This document shows positions 11,401 through 21,976 of a stretch of 64,000 nt of DNA, piece by piece. Numbering within the stretch: position 1 is the first letter of the stretch; each line of letters begins with the position of its first letter. Below the pieces are notes generated by a model that ran no database searches, had not been told where the DNA came from, and worked only from the letters and a program-made list of their open reading frames with translations. The DNA is from Epiperipatus broadwayi. Lineage: Eukaryota > Onychophora > Udeonychophora > Euonychophora > Peripatidae. The position numbers and the translations under genes are program-made. Location of the stretch: assembly GCA_028023455.1 (NCBI GenBank), contig JAQFVV010000013.1, positions 10,268,579 to 10,332,578 of the forward strand. Direction: 5' to 3'.

Positions 11401-13582
11401 CAATAGCCCCCCTTACTACAGAGATATTAACTGAACCCACAAATATATGCAGACAAGTTAACATTAACTGCTATCTCTTTTTCTATAAATTTACTGGCTT
11501 TCAACTTGAGACAAAATAGTGAACTTAGAGTCACATGATTTAGAATCAAAATTAATACATATAGATTACTTATCTATGAATAGAATGTACAAACTTTATA
11601 CCACATGACAATAAAATAATGGGGAAAACTTTATATATTTTATAAATCATCATATAATATTTTTCAAACATTATGTAAATTTTCGTTTTGTGAAGTTTTG
11701 TTAAAGCCCACTATTAACAGATTAGAGAGATGAATAAATGCATTATTTTTATTAATATGAACTAATAGTTAATGATAGTTAAACTGTGAAATATGAAAGT
11801 TTATAGATTAATTAAAACTATCCTGTGAGTGAATTTATAATGTTATTAATCATTATTAAATCGGAAGTCAACCTCCGATAATGCTCTATTTCTTGAATAT
11901 TATAAATCTCCGCGCTCTTGCCCGCCATTAAGAGTTATAATCAATAAGTATAATTCCTAAAAAAGACAAATTGCTTCTAATAGATGAAGTAGAATCATGA
12001 GAAGATAATATCTGAAATATTGGGTTTCCAAAAATAAATTGGAATTTCTTTCACTGACAGCAATTTTCAGTGGTTTAATAATTTTTTTCACTTTTAGCAT
12101 ACATTATCAAACTCAAATGTTTTTTTCACAATGAGAAAAGGATAATATCTTCTGCAAACAACAATACTAAATCCTGTATTTACTAATTAAATTTGATTTT
12201 AATAATTATTTTCATTTTTTTTTTAACACAATATGAAGATCAATTTTATATGAACCAATTTTATTAGAATCTGACTATTATTAGACAAATGCTAAAATAC
12301 TGGTGAAAGTGGTTGCATATATCAATGAAAACTGAAACGAAAAATTTTAACTTTACTTACTTAATAAATTAATTTTAAATATCCGAAATAATTAATTTAT
12401 AAAGGAATTCTAAACATAATAGTTACAACAAATTCAATTCAATATTATTTGTTTATAGCATTTTGTGGTTAAGAAATCTAAAATCTGTCTTTAAAAAAAT
12501 ACTGTAGATTTACAGATAATAAAAAAAAAAGTTTTTTTTTTTTCAACTAAAAATAGCAATTTATTTTTGCAACAATTGTAACAAAAGAAACGTGTTAAAG
12601 GCAAAATAATTTTTATTGATTGAAAACACGTGATGACAATTAATGAAAGACAAATGAGAAGATAATTGTGCTTATTGCACAAATAATTGACTAAAGAAAA
12701 AATGTTGATAATTGAGATATTGTGTTTCCTCGAAGTTGGAATAACAAGTGTGTGTGCAAATGCTAAGTAACTATTTAACAAAATAATGGAAGCACCTATG
12801 ATACTTATATTAATAGGTTAATAATTCCATCAACAACTGTTCTATTTTATGTAAGATTAAATTGTATAAATTTGAGCTTATCTAGATAAATAAAACCATT
12901 TCTCTAGGAGAACAATTTTTCTGAGGGACTTCCATTTCACTTATGTGATTTAAAAATACCTCAACAATATTTTAATCCGACCGTTGAGAAAGTTGTGCGA
13001 TTGATGCGTAATATAATCTATTTTTAGTTGTCACACATAGCTGCATTTAATGTTTCAACTAGAAGATTGATTTTCATCAGAAAATAGCACAGAATGATTT
13101 CTTTCAAAAACTACACATTAAAAATCATTTTCGATATTTATGTATTATCCCTGGAAACTTGCCAGGCACTTTTTTTTTAATTATCTATTTTCAGGGACAT
13201 CAAATAAATCTTGAAAACAATATGGCTGACTAAAAGCTGTCATAATTAATATTTCCCTTTATTTCTTTTTTTTTAAATATTATTATAAAAATACAAGAAA
13301 TTACATAAAAGTATTACAATTGATTGTAATTAAAATAAATTTAATACAACTGTAATAAATCTGAAACCGTTACAATAAAACACTCCCCAGTCTCTGCACA
13401 AGTCACATAACAATCACTTTTGTGAAAGTATTTTCCCCTGTTGATTAATATCCTGTAACTTCGGAAATACTCTGCAGTATGTTTCTGTCATGGATGATTC
13501 CACACTTTAACTCTTTTGACAAAATTTTCCAAACAATAAAAATAAAGATGCTCAATGACAATCTCATGCTAAACGTCAAAAA
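11401..13582. other. AT-rich DNA without recognisable gene
   Basis: No coding or RNA gene found. A small GC-richer patch (about 11861-11935) has no recognisable motif. T- and A-runs near 12530 explain the hydrophobic reading frame seen there. Confidence 0.5.
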
Positions 13583-13855
13583 AATTAAAACATAAAAAAC
13601 TCTCCATACAGTAGTGCCACTCAATGCAAGCCAGAGTAATCAATAGATGCCAGAAGGCTTGTGCATAAAATCCTTATCTAATGCCTACTCATCCAATATC
13701 CCCAAACTAGTTTCTAGCGTGTGGCTTTCAACAGTGAGGAGCTTTGGATCTGAGAACACTGCTCAGGCTTGCGCTGAGTCACACTAATGTATTGGAGAGT
13801 TTTGTCTGTTTTAATAAAAGTTATGAGCAAGCATAAGAAATGGTGATCATGTGAT
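13583..13855. mobile_element. Family F foldback element, copy 1
   Basis: The ends are inverted copies of each other. The left AACTCTCCATACAGTAGTG (from 13598) answers the right-hand TATTGGAGAGTTTT near 13790. GCAAGCC and GCTTGCG lie inside these. The outer right part (GAGCAAGCATAAGAAATGG, ATCATGTGATGT) is found at the ends of every other family F copy. The middle holds the shared CATCCAATATCCCCAAACTAG segment. There is no coding capacity, so it is non-autonomous. Confidence 0.75.
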
Positions 13856-13859
13856 GTAA

Positions 13860-14730
13860 AAAAATCACAACAATGTTCACAATGTATTAATATTTGTACA
13901 TTATAATGGATATAAAAATAAACAAATTAATTAAATGTTATGAATGAAATGTATGAGAGTTTATTAACGCTTAAAATGCATGACTCGTCTAAAAATGAGA
14001 AGATTTGACGTCACTCTAAATCGGCTACTTTTTATCGCACGTATACATATGATATGTCATTTGATAGAAAATCAAAAGTTCTATAAGATGGTGCCCTCTT
14101 CAGAGTTATTTTACAAGTAAAAAATCAATAAAAATGACCATATATGTCAAATAAAACCAAAGCACTGCCTCCTCACCAACTTTTCTTGAATCTTATTGGC
14201 TGTCCCACTTCTGTCAGAAAGGGAAATGGCTGCCAAAAAGTAAAAAGTTACGTTCGTTTTGATTTTTATTACGAAAATGATAAACGAATGTTTACAACAT
14301 TTTAAACAATATTTGAATTGAATTACAAATTATTATTGATAAAGTAATACTAAAAATCAAATTATTTTAGAAAAATAGTTAAGATATTACCAAGAATTAT
14401 TTATTTATTGCTACATATTGATTGTAATGTTAAAGTGAAAAAAAAAAGATTGCGTTAGCAATCTTTTTTGGTTGGTTGAATAGCGGTTACTTTTATTTCA
14501 CCGCAATTGAATATTTTTTAAATTATAAATCAAATTTTATTTTTGAAAAGACTTTCGTTTGCTTTCGTAATCTGAGAATTCAGTAATATACTTTTTACAA
14601 ACGAAACTAACATATTTATATTATTAAAAGTGATCTATTTTAACAATAGATTTTGTTAAAGTTGTGAGTTGGCCAATTACAAGTTTTGATTTTTAACTCA
14701 TTCGGCCAATTAAATAATAATCGTTGAAAG
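13860..14730. other. Hairpin-rich non-coding DNA
   Basis: No coding frame. The stretch has more CG dinucleotides than its neighbours and several short inverted repeats, including 14442-14469 and GCGGT...ACCGC near 14482-14504. It starts near a TTAA at 13963 and ends near GAAAGGGTTAA at 14729. A piggyBac-like boundary was considered but the ends do not match each other. Confidence 0.4.
14442..14469. other. Perfect 12-bp hairpin
   Basis: AAAAAAGATTGC (14442-14453) pairs fully with GCAATCTTTTTT (14458-14469) around a GTTA loop. In bacteria this would look like a terminator. In this eukaryotic context it is more likely part of a foldback element. Confidence 0.8.
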
Positions 14731-14732
14731 GG

Positions 14733-14804
14733 TTAATATTTTTAAAAAATAACAGGAATTTAGAGCCGATTTCTTATTATTTTTTAAACTTAACAAGTAA
14801 CACA
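14733..14804 (+). repeat. Direct repeat flanking the PLE composite, left copy
   Basis: TAATATTTTTAAAA...AACAGGAATTT and then TTTTTAAACTTAACAAGT match 21519-21590 in the same orientation, with several substitutions and small gaps. They bracket the inverted PLE pair. This may be an old long target-site duplication or a pre-existing duplication. Confidence 0.55.
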
Positions 14805-14891
14805 TGTTTGTTAAATATTTATATTATACAATTATCCAAACCACTTTTAACACTTTTTAGCAGAAGCTTTTTATTGTACATATATACATAC

Positions 14892-14935
14892 CCCTTACAT
14901 TTTGACTGTCCTGCAGTCTTCTTCAGAGCTGTAGT
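14892..14935 (-). ncRNA. PLE 3'-UTR hairpin, degenerate hammerhead-ribozyme-like motif
   Basis: Read on minus: CTGAAGA (14926-14920), one extra A, a 5-bp stem GACTG/CAGTC with a CAGGA loop, then AAAATGTA. The layout recalls the hammerhead core CUGANGA - stem II - GAAA - short stem III - UH. The G of GAAA is lost, and an extra base precedes stem II. PLEs are known to carry hammerhead ribozymes, so this is probably a decayed one. Activity is unlikely. Confidence 0.4.
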
Positions 14936-15390
14936 ATAATAAATAAAATAAATAAAATGCATAACTATATAAATAATACCATAAAAAATGTAAACAATAA
15001 AAAACTAAAAACAGTATAAAATATATAACACTATATAATAAAACTGAAATAAATATAATCAAACCCAAATAAAATAATCCAGTTAATATAAAATAAATAT
15101 ACAATATAAATAGAAAATAAATATGAATTATATATGTGCATTCTAACTATACACATACATATTCAAGAACAAGTATTAATCTAAATATATTATTTATTTT
15201 TATTATTTTTTAATAATCTCCTAATTATTTCTATTTCTTATAAACTTAAACTTTATTTTTATTAGCTCCACCTCAATAATATATTTAATAATTTTAATTT
15301 TTAAATCATTTAATATCTATTATTTCCTTATTCATTCTTCTGTTAAAAATAATATTTATATTTATTATTATTTTTTTGGTACTCATCTTT

Positions 15391-16535
15391 TAGCTAAAGA
15401 TGCCGCTCTATGGCGTGGTTTTCGCGCCAAAACACATAAAAATGCTGTTTCCACGGACGACATGTTCGAACCCGCGTTTTCTATAATACAACGTTTTTGT
15501 TGTGCTAATGCAGGCCGCTATGTCGCATCGCAGTACAGCATGTATATCACATAGCAGCAAATACATTTTCCGAATTCACACAATTTATAAAATAATTACG
15601 GCTTGATGAGAGAGTTTGTATTTGAATTGTATTGAAATGTTGTTTTCATTGGATTTTTTTTATTTTAAACTATTGAAATGTTCAGACTTTTTAAAGCAAT
15701 AATTATAAGACTTTTTACAACGTACTGTATTGAACTTTTATTTGGGAAAATGTTAAATATCTATGTTTTTATTGAGTTGCCATTAGGTAACGGGTCAAGT
15801 AACGTACAGTTAGTAACATTCCATGAGACAAAGAAGATTCTACCATCTGTATATTTTTGAAGTAAAAAAGAGCGGTACGAAAAAAATATCCAGTAAGAAA
15901 AGTCCAAATATACAGTTTTTTTTATAAATTTCATAAAAAGCAAATATTATAAACATGTTTAATAAGTAAAGAAGACATTTGTATGTGTTTGTTGTTGTTT
16001 AAAAAAGTTTGAGTTTCTTTTTTTTTTGTCCAAGTACGGTTACAATTTTGAATTTTTTTATTTTAGCATTACAAACAACAGACACTAACCCTAAAACTAA
16101 CCCTAAAAATAACCCTAAAACTAACCCTAAACTAGCCCTAAAACTAACCCTAAAACTAACCCTAAATCTAACCGTAACAACTTTTACTTTTATTACGATT
16201 ATTAGTTTTTAGTTAAACAACAACAAAAAAAGTCTTAACACAAGTAAAAAAATATTTGATAGAAAATTGATAAAGAAAAGCCGTAACACAATTTAAAAAG
16301 TATACGATATAAACACGAATCAAATTGTAATTTGTTGACTTTATTTTACATTTATTATTATCATTTAAATTGTATACGTTAATAAAAAATAATATTTAAA
16401 AAAGACGATTTTGTTCTGTTTTTATTTTCACATTACAAAAAAGAACAGAAAAATTATTAAAATCAATGGCCCGTGAATGTTCATATTTTATAGTTTTAGC
16501 GTGAAAACGGCGCCATCCAATGGCATCTTTAGCTA
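15391..16535. mobile_element. Non-autonomous TIR DNA transposon with TA ends, nested in PLE
   Basis: Imperfect 36-bp terminal inverted repeats occupy 15391-15426 and 16500-16535. Both begin TAGCTAAAGATGCC on their outward strands and share TGGCG and GTTTTC blocks. The outer TA at each end fits a TA target duplication of Tc1/mariner type. The right PLE arm lacks this 1.14-kb block, which confirms the insertion. There is no transposase frame. Inside are more inverted repeats (TTACGGCTT near 15596 with AAGCCGTAA near 16277; GTTGTTGTTTAA near 15991 with its complement near 16214) and a telomere-like array. Confidence 0.8.
16083..16172 (-). repeat. Telomere-like (TTAGGG-related) degenerate array
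   Basis: About nine units of AACCCTAAA(A) / TAACCCTAAAAC occur, that is TTAGGG with extra T residues read on minus. The array sits inside the TIR transposon and between the inverted GTTGTTGTTTAA segments, so it is an internal part of a mobile element rather than a chromosome end. Confidence 0.85.
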
Positions 16536-16885
16536 TAAGACAAGCACCATTTTTTAAATATCTATAACCTATAAATTGTAATCTTTAACTTACCCAGTTT
16601 TCTTTAATCTTTTAAAAATAAAAAAAGCATTTTTAAAAAAAATTATCTTACATCCTAGTTCCCTCTATAACATATTATTTATACTAAATATATCTATACT
16701 ACTACAACACTTTATTTATACATATTTTTTATTTATACACTTTAACTTTTATTATTATTATTTTTTAATTCTCTTATAAATTTATATTATACTGCTTTAT
16801 ATATACGTAAATATTACGCTAAGTTTTACTCAATATATAATATCTATAAATATACCCATGTTTATATTCTTATGTAACCTAACTA

Positions 16886-17113
16886 CAATATATATTACAA
16901 TAACAAATTAACCAATCACTTTCTTCTTTAAAATATATATGTTCTCCAACATTATAAATAGCCCCACAAACTTCTTCTAACTTCTTTTCAAAAACTTTAT
17001 TTCCATATATTAACTATATGAACATATATGTGGTTATATATATATGTTCACATAGTTATTATATGGAAATAAAGTTTTTGAAAAGAAGCTAGAAGTTTGT
17101 GAAGTTATTTATA
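16886..17113. mobile_element. Foldback insertion with 14-bp target-site duplication
   Basis: A 228-bp block is flanked by perfect 14-bp direct repeats ATGTAACCTAACTA (16872-16885 and 17114-17127). The right PLE arm has a single copy of this site and no insert, so the boundaries are well supported. Most of the insert is one long palindrome: CTTCTTTTCAAAAACTTTAT near 16981 is answered by its complement near 17066. The hairpin arms are about 75 nt around a TA-rich centre. Confidence 0.85.
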
Positions 17114-17219
17114 ATGTAACCTAACTATTGTTTACAACCCATAATACATTTATTAATAATTTTCTCTTTACATATTGACATCTATATATCTTATTTAAGA
17201 ACTATATCTATATCAATCT

Positions 17220-17597
17220 CATTCTAATCCCAGAATTCCTATTAAATTTTGGTTTTATCTTTCTTATTAGTATTGCTTCTTTTATTTTCCTTTCTTTAAC
17301 ATTATCTTATGTGACATCGTTTTCATTGAACTTTGTGTCCTGTTTCCTTCATATATATATATTAGTGATTTATTATCTGATATATGTTGTTTTAATTTTG
17401 TTTTTATAGAGTTTTTCACACACCCCCCCCATATTTGTTATAATGCCACTATCTAAACATTGTTTGCATTTTATCACATATACACCATTAATTTTCTCTT
17501 TATGATATTTATTATATCCTATGTATTTGTTAGCCATTAAATTTAATACATTTTCTCTTTTTTTATTAATTATTTTGTAGTATTTATTCTTTTGCAT
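17220..17597 (-). pseudogene. PLE minus copy: GIY-YIG endonuclease remnant
   Basis: The minus frame from 17597 contains GVYVIKCKQC (residues 38-47 of the open stretch), which fits the GIY half of a PLE GIY-YIG endonuclease with its Cys pair. A C-rich run (about 17421-17430) and frameshifts break the frame before the YIG half. The same domain reads further in the plus copy (19971-20252). In active PLEs this domain nicks the target DNA. It lies downstream of the RT relic at 18302-18000, the canonical RT-EN order. Confidence 0.75.
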
Positions 17598-17999
17598 TTT
17601 TTATTAATCTTCTTTATAATTTTATTAAACGTATTCACTATAGTATAATATTATTATTTGTTTTTATTCCTATATATCTATTTTCACCTTTCTTTTTTCC
17701 TTCACTCTTTTCATTTTCATTTACCTTATACTCTATTTTTTCAATCCTTCTTTTAATTATATGTACAGGAAAACCACTCGTTTTAACTCATTGATTATTA
17801 AATATTTTTGTTTAATATAGCCTTTTTTTTTGAACAATACATTGCAGATCTATATATTCTTGAATATATACAACTAATTTTATATTTTCTATCAATATTG
17901 GAAAACTAACTCATTATTTTGTATCAATATTGTTCTTCTAAATATTTGTTTGAATATACCATTTTTTATTTATCAATTTCTTTTGAAACATTAATTTCA

Positions 18000-18302
18000 T
18001 TATTTTTTTCCCTTTTCAGCTATAAATGTTATATTACCTTCCACCTCATTAATATCATTAATAAACCAGTTTATTTGTCTTTGTCTTTTATTAAAAACCA
18101 CCAAATAATCATTTACATATCTGTTAAAAAACAAAGGAACATTTTTATTTTCTGTTATATTTTTATCAAAGTCATTCATATAAATATTGCTTAAAATTGC
18201 ACTTAAAGCTTCTCCCATTAATAATTCTTCTCTTTGCTTATAAAATTCCCTATTATATTCAAAAGTTACATCCTTACGACATAATTCCATTAAATCTAAC
18301 AA
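18000..18302 (-). pseudogene. PLE minus copy: reverse transcriptase core remnant
   Basis: The 100-codon open stretch holds GEALSAILSNIYM (residues 30-42), matching the PLE/telomerase-like MGxPLSPxLANIFM block. RYVNDYLVVF follows (residues 61-70) at the catalytic box. The usual YVDD reads YVND (about 18119-18108), so one catalytic Asp is replaced by Asn and the enzyme would be inactive. The context is minus-strand PLE, N-terminal part upstream at 19519-19160 and EN downstream. Confidence 0.82.
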
Positions 18303-18304
18303 TA

Positions 18305-19155
18305 TATGAACAGATAATTTTATTTTTGTACTTTTATCCTTTAATATACTTTCTTATAGCTAAATTTATTGTCTTTTCTACCTTTTTAATTAGTATACAT
18401 TGATATAATGTCCATTTTTATAAATGTTAAATTTCTGTATTCATATTTTTCAAATATGTCATTAATTTCATTTATTAAAATGTTATTTTTAATGTTGGAA
18501 TTTTCATCCCTCATTAGCATATTTTTTTAAATTTTCCCTTGATAACCATTTTGAAACTTTTTCTAAATAAAATCCCTTAAAATCATTAATTGGTCTTAGT
18601 AGTATATTTTATTTGTTAATTCTAGCTTTTTTGCATTCTTTACTCACTATTCTTCAAATGTTGATCTGGCTATTAAATGCTCTTTATAAACATGTTTATT
18701 TAATGTATATATTTTTCTATTTTTTAAGTCACTGTCATTCTTCTTAACTTTTTCAAATACTTTATCATTCAGCATAACCTCCATTTTTTTTAAATAAACT
18801 TTTTATCTAATATCCCTAATTTATTCCCGTTACCTGACTTTAAGAAAACTACTTCTTACTTAGATTTAATCTTTCTGACTTCTTTCTTCCCTATTAATTC
18901 TTTGATTTTCTTTATATTCCCTTACTTCTATTTCCAAAATTAATATTATTTTCTATTTTATATATCAAATTGTTTATTTCTTTTTTAAATTCATCAATAT
19001 TTTCTTTTCATTATTTATCAATTTTGCAATATCTTTGTCATCATAATAATGAATTCCATATTTTTCTTCTACAAAATCCTATGCTATTTTTCCATTGTTG
19101 CTTCTATATCATATATTTCTTAATATCATTTCCAATTGGCAAATATATAATTTCT
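18305..19155 (-). pseudogene. PLE minus copy: decayed region between N-terminus and RT core
   Basis: The stretch lies between the Lys-rich N-terminal frame and the RT core in the only full-length copy. It has no uninterrupted frame above about 60 codons on minus and is very AT-rich. It is expected to encode the RT fingers of the ancestral protein, but too many stops prevent a confident reading. Confidence 0.55.
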
Positions 19156-19159
19156 TTAT

Positions 19160-19519
19160 TCAATATATTTTTTCGTCTTTCATAAACTCTATTTTTAAAA
19201 GATTCTGTATATTATTCATTTTGTCATTTGTTATAATGCAATGTTTTATTTTTTGTTCTACCAATATTTTCAATTTTTTAGCATGTCTCTCATTTACTTT
19301 CTTATTTATCATACTTCTTCTTATCTCACATAATTCTCTAAATTTGTCTTCTTCCTCCTTTATTATTTTATCTCTCAATACAAATTCTATATTATTTATT
19401 TTTTTATATAAATCTTTTTTCTTCTTATAACAACTTTTAAGGTACTTTTTAAAGACATTCTTTTTCATATTTTTTATAAATATTTCATTATTAGTTAGGG
19501 TTTTTTTTAATTTCTCCAA
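19160..19519 (-). pseudogene. PLE minus copy: Lys-rich N-terminal part
   Basis: This 119-codon open frame on minus is rich in Lys, Asn and Glu, with a probable coiled-coil character (heptad-like Leu/Ile spacing after residue 40). It begins exactly where the inverted plus copy ends. It has no named domain that I recognise. Position 5' of the RT relic suggests it is the N-terminal extension of the PLE protein. The start codon may be an accident of truncation. Confidence 0.55.
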
Positions 19520-19970
19520 TATTGTAACAAAATAACTAGTTGGTTTTCCAACATTGATATAAAATATAAAATTAGTTGTATATATTCAAAAATATACATG
19601 GCTGCAATGTATTGTTTAAAAAAAGTCTATATTAAACAAAAAGATTTGATAATCAATGAGTTAAAAAAGAGTGATTTTTCTGTACATATAATTAAAAAAA
19701 GTGTTGAAAAATAGAGTATAAGATAAATAAAAATGAAATGAGTGATGGAAAAAAAGAAAGGTGAAAATAGATATATAGGAATAAAAACAAAAAATAATAT
19801 TATAGTAAATAAGTTTAATAAAATTATAAAGGAGATTAATAACAAATGCAAAAGTATAATTATTACAAAAATATTTAATAAAAAAAGATAAAACTTATTA
19901 AATTTAATGGATAACAAATACATAGGATGTAATAAAAATAATAAAAGAATAATTAATTAATGGAATATAT

Positions 19971-20252
19971 ATGATAAAGTGCAAACAATGTTTAAATAGT
20001 GGTGTTGATAACAAATATGTGGAAGAAATGAAAAATTCTATAAAAACAAGATTAAAACAACATATATCAGATAATAAATCACTGATATATATACATATGA
20101 AGGACACAAGACATAAATTTACACAAAGTTCAATAAACAGAATGTTACATGCAGAATATTTTAAAGAAAGAAAAATAAAAGAAGCAATGCTAATAAGAAA
20201 AATAAAACCAAAATCTAATAGGGATTCTGGGATTAGGATAAGACTGGTATAG
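19971..20252 (+). pseudogene. PLE plus copy: GIY-YIG endonuclease remnant
   Basis: This 93-codon stretch opens with IKCKQC and then KYVEEMKNSIKTRLKQH (about residues 15-31), which fits the YIG half with the conserved Arg and His. A His-containing HMKDTRHKF block and the terminal NRDSGI box, characteristic of PLE endonucleases, follow. YIG reads YVE, so the catalytic motif is altered. The GIY half upstream is interrupted. Read together with the minus copy it shows that the family belongs to EN-containing PLEs. Confidence 0.8.
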
Positions 20253-20446
20253 ATATAAAGCTTAATTAAGATATATAGAGGTCAATATGTAAAGAGAAAA
20301 TTATTTATAAATGAGTTATGGGTTATAAACAATAATTAGGTTACATAGGAGTATAAACATGGGTATATTTATAAATATTATATATTGGGCAAAACTTAGC
20401 ATAATATTTATATATAAAGCAGTATAATATAAATTTATAAGAAAAT

Positions 20447-20450
<4 letters not shown>

Positions 20451-20506
<56 letters not shown>

Positions 20507-20516
20507 GTAATAACAT
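20451..20516. repeat. (AAT)n microsatellite
   Basis: About 17 units of AAT lie in the PLE 3' UTR; the left arm has only a short TTATTATTA at the matching place (near 16751). Confidence 0.95.
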
Positions 20517-21299
20517 TTAAAGGGTATATATATATATAAATAAAGTGTTGTAATAGTTATAGATATATTTAGTTTAAATAATATATAATAGAGTTGACAA
20601 ATATTATGTTGTGGAAATGAGATGGAGCAGATTATGAGAAAACTTAAGGTGGGAAATGAAAAGGAAAGGTAAAGTGGCTAACAGGTTTCTCCGGGCATAG
20701 TTCCTGAGAGATTCCTGACTCCATTTAAGAAGAAATCACAGTGTGTCACATCACATCACATTAAAAAACATTTGTTTATTTTTAAAATATTAAAGAAAAT
20801 TGAATAAGTTTAAATATTACAATTTATAGGTTATAGTTATTAATTAAAAAATAAATATAAAACATTATTTTTAACAGAAGGATGAATAAGAAAATAATAG
20901 ATAATATATGATTTAAAAATTAAAAAGAATATTAATAAATGAGGTACTGTTGAATTGACAATTATATAAATATAAAATTAGTAAATATATTAAATAGAAG
21001 TAATTAGGAAATTATTAAAAAATAATAGAAATGAATAATATATTTAGATTAATAATTGTTCTTGAATAGTATGTATACAGTTAGGAATACACATGTGTAA
21101 TTTATAATTATTTTCTATTTATATTGTATATTTTATTTTATATTAACTGGATTATTTTATTTGGGTTTGATTATATTTATTTCAGTTTTGTTGTGTATTG
21201 TTATATATTTTATATTGTTTTTAGTATTTTATTGTTTACATTTTTATGGTATTATTTATATAGTTATGTATTTTATTTTATTTATTTTGTTCATTATAT

Positions 21300-21340
21300 C
21301 ATAGCTCTGAAAAAGACTGCAGGACAGACAAATGTAAGGT
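21300..21340 (+). ncRNA. PLE 3'-UTR hairpin, degenerate hammerhead-like motif (plus copy)
   Basis: CTGAAAA, GACTG-loop-CAGAC, then AAATGTAAGG is the same element as at 14892-14935 with different substitutions. Comparing the two copies suggests the ancestral form had CTGAAGA and a GACTG/CAGTC stem. Non-functional as it stands. Confidence 0.38.
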
Positions 21341-21518
21341 GTATGTATATATGTACAATAAAAGGTTTCTGCTAAAAAGTGTTAAAGTGGTTTGGATAAA
21401 TTGTATTTATATAAGATATTACAGCAAAATAAAGGAAAGGGCCGTTTTTGTAAAATTTATATTATATGTAAAGAAAAAAAAAAATTAAATACTGGAATGG
21501 AATTTCTAAGAGATTTAC

Positions 21519-21590
21519 TAATATTTTTAAAACTTAACAGGAATTTGTAATAATTTTTTGAATACTTTTTAAACTTAACAAGTTGTTAGG
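21519..21590 (+). repeat. Direct repeat flanking the PLE composite, right copy
   Basis: Partner of 14733-14804, in the same orientation, ending TTTTTAAACTTAACAAGTTG. Confidence 0.55.
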
Positions 21591-21840
21591 AAAATAATTT
21601 TGAGAAAAAAACATAAACAAATACTTGGATTTGCCTGAAAATGGATAATTTAAAAAAATGCCTGGCTAGCTTCTGGCAAAGGGATAACCAATCAATTGCT
21701 GATTTATTATAATAAATATCAGTTTTTTTTTAAAAAAAAGAAGAAAAAAATTGAAACAAACATTACAAAAACTTTCAATGGTTAATTATTCATGTAAAAT
21801 ATATATTTCTGTGCAAAAAATGTGTACAGATATATATCAT

Positions 21841-21969
21841 GGGTACTTTTGACTTATGCCACATGTGGCTGCAAGAGGCGCTGGAACTGACCCCCTACTC
21901 TGAATATTTCTGTGATTGACATGGAAACAGTGGCTCTTGCAGCTACATGGTGCATAAGTCAAAAGTACC
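21841..21969. mobile_element. MITE with about 37-bp TIRs and 7-bp TSD
   Basis: The left end, GGGTACTTTTGACTTATG and on to GGCTGCAAGAG, is the inverse of the right end CTCTTGCAGCTACATGG...CATAAGTCAAAAGTACC. The 129-bp element is flanked by ATATCAT at 21834-21840 and 21970-21976. It has no coding capacity and a GC-richer core. A 7-bp TSD does not by itself fix the superfamily; one more base would suit hAT, but the eighth base differs. Confidence 0.88.
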
Positions 21970-21976
21970 ATATCAT

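Larger units (their letters stand above)
14805..21420. mobile_element. Composite of two inverted Penelope-like element copies
   Basis: The left arm (14805-17930 without its two inserts) and the right arm (21420-19520, read in reverse) are the same sequence in inverted orientation, with high but imperfect identity throughout. The unique centre (17935-19519) holds the 5' and RT part of the minus-strand copy. The plus-strand copy is therefore 5'-truncated and lies head to head with the minus one. Inverted partial copies of this kind are typical of PLEs. Two insertions lie in the left arm only: 15391-16535 and 16886-17113. The right arm serves as the uninterrupted reference for both. Confidence 0.85.
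19520..21420 (+). mobile_element. PLE plus copy, 5'-truncated (EN domain and 3' UTR)
   Basis: This is the inverted counterpart of 14805-17930. It starts in the RT-EN linker and carries the EN remnant (19971-20252) and a long AT-rich 3' UTR. That UTR contains an (AAT)n run and the hairpin at 21300-21340. It ends near 21420, where identity to the left arm stops. A block near 20590-20745 (about 150 bp) is absent or much shortened in the left arm. Confidence 0.82.

Noticed and set aside
11221-11434. Open frames rich in Val/Leu or Ser/Thr across the trinucleotide repeat
   Set aside because: Translation of a microsatellite; open in several frames on both strands, with no domain.
14442-14469. Rho-independent-type terminator
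   Set aside because: The hairpin is exact, but the sequence is eukaryotic and no gene precedes it.
13960-14735. piggyBac-type element (TTAA at 13963 and GAAAGGGTTAA at 14729)
   Set aside because: The two ends are not inverted copies of each other, and TTAA is common in such AT-rich DNA.
16083-16172. Chromosome end or fusion point
   Set aside because: The array is degenerate and lies inside a transposon absent from the matching PLE arm.
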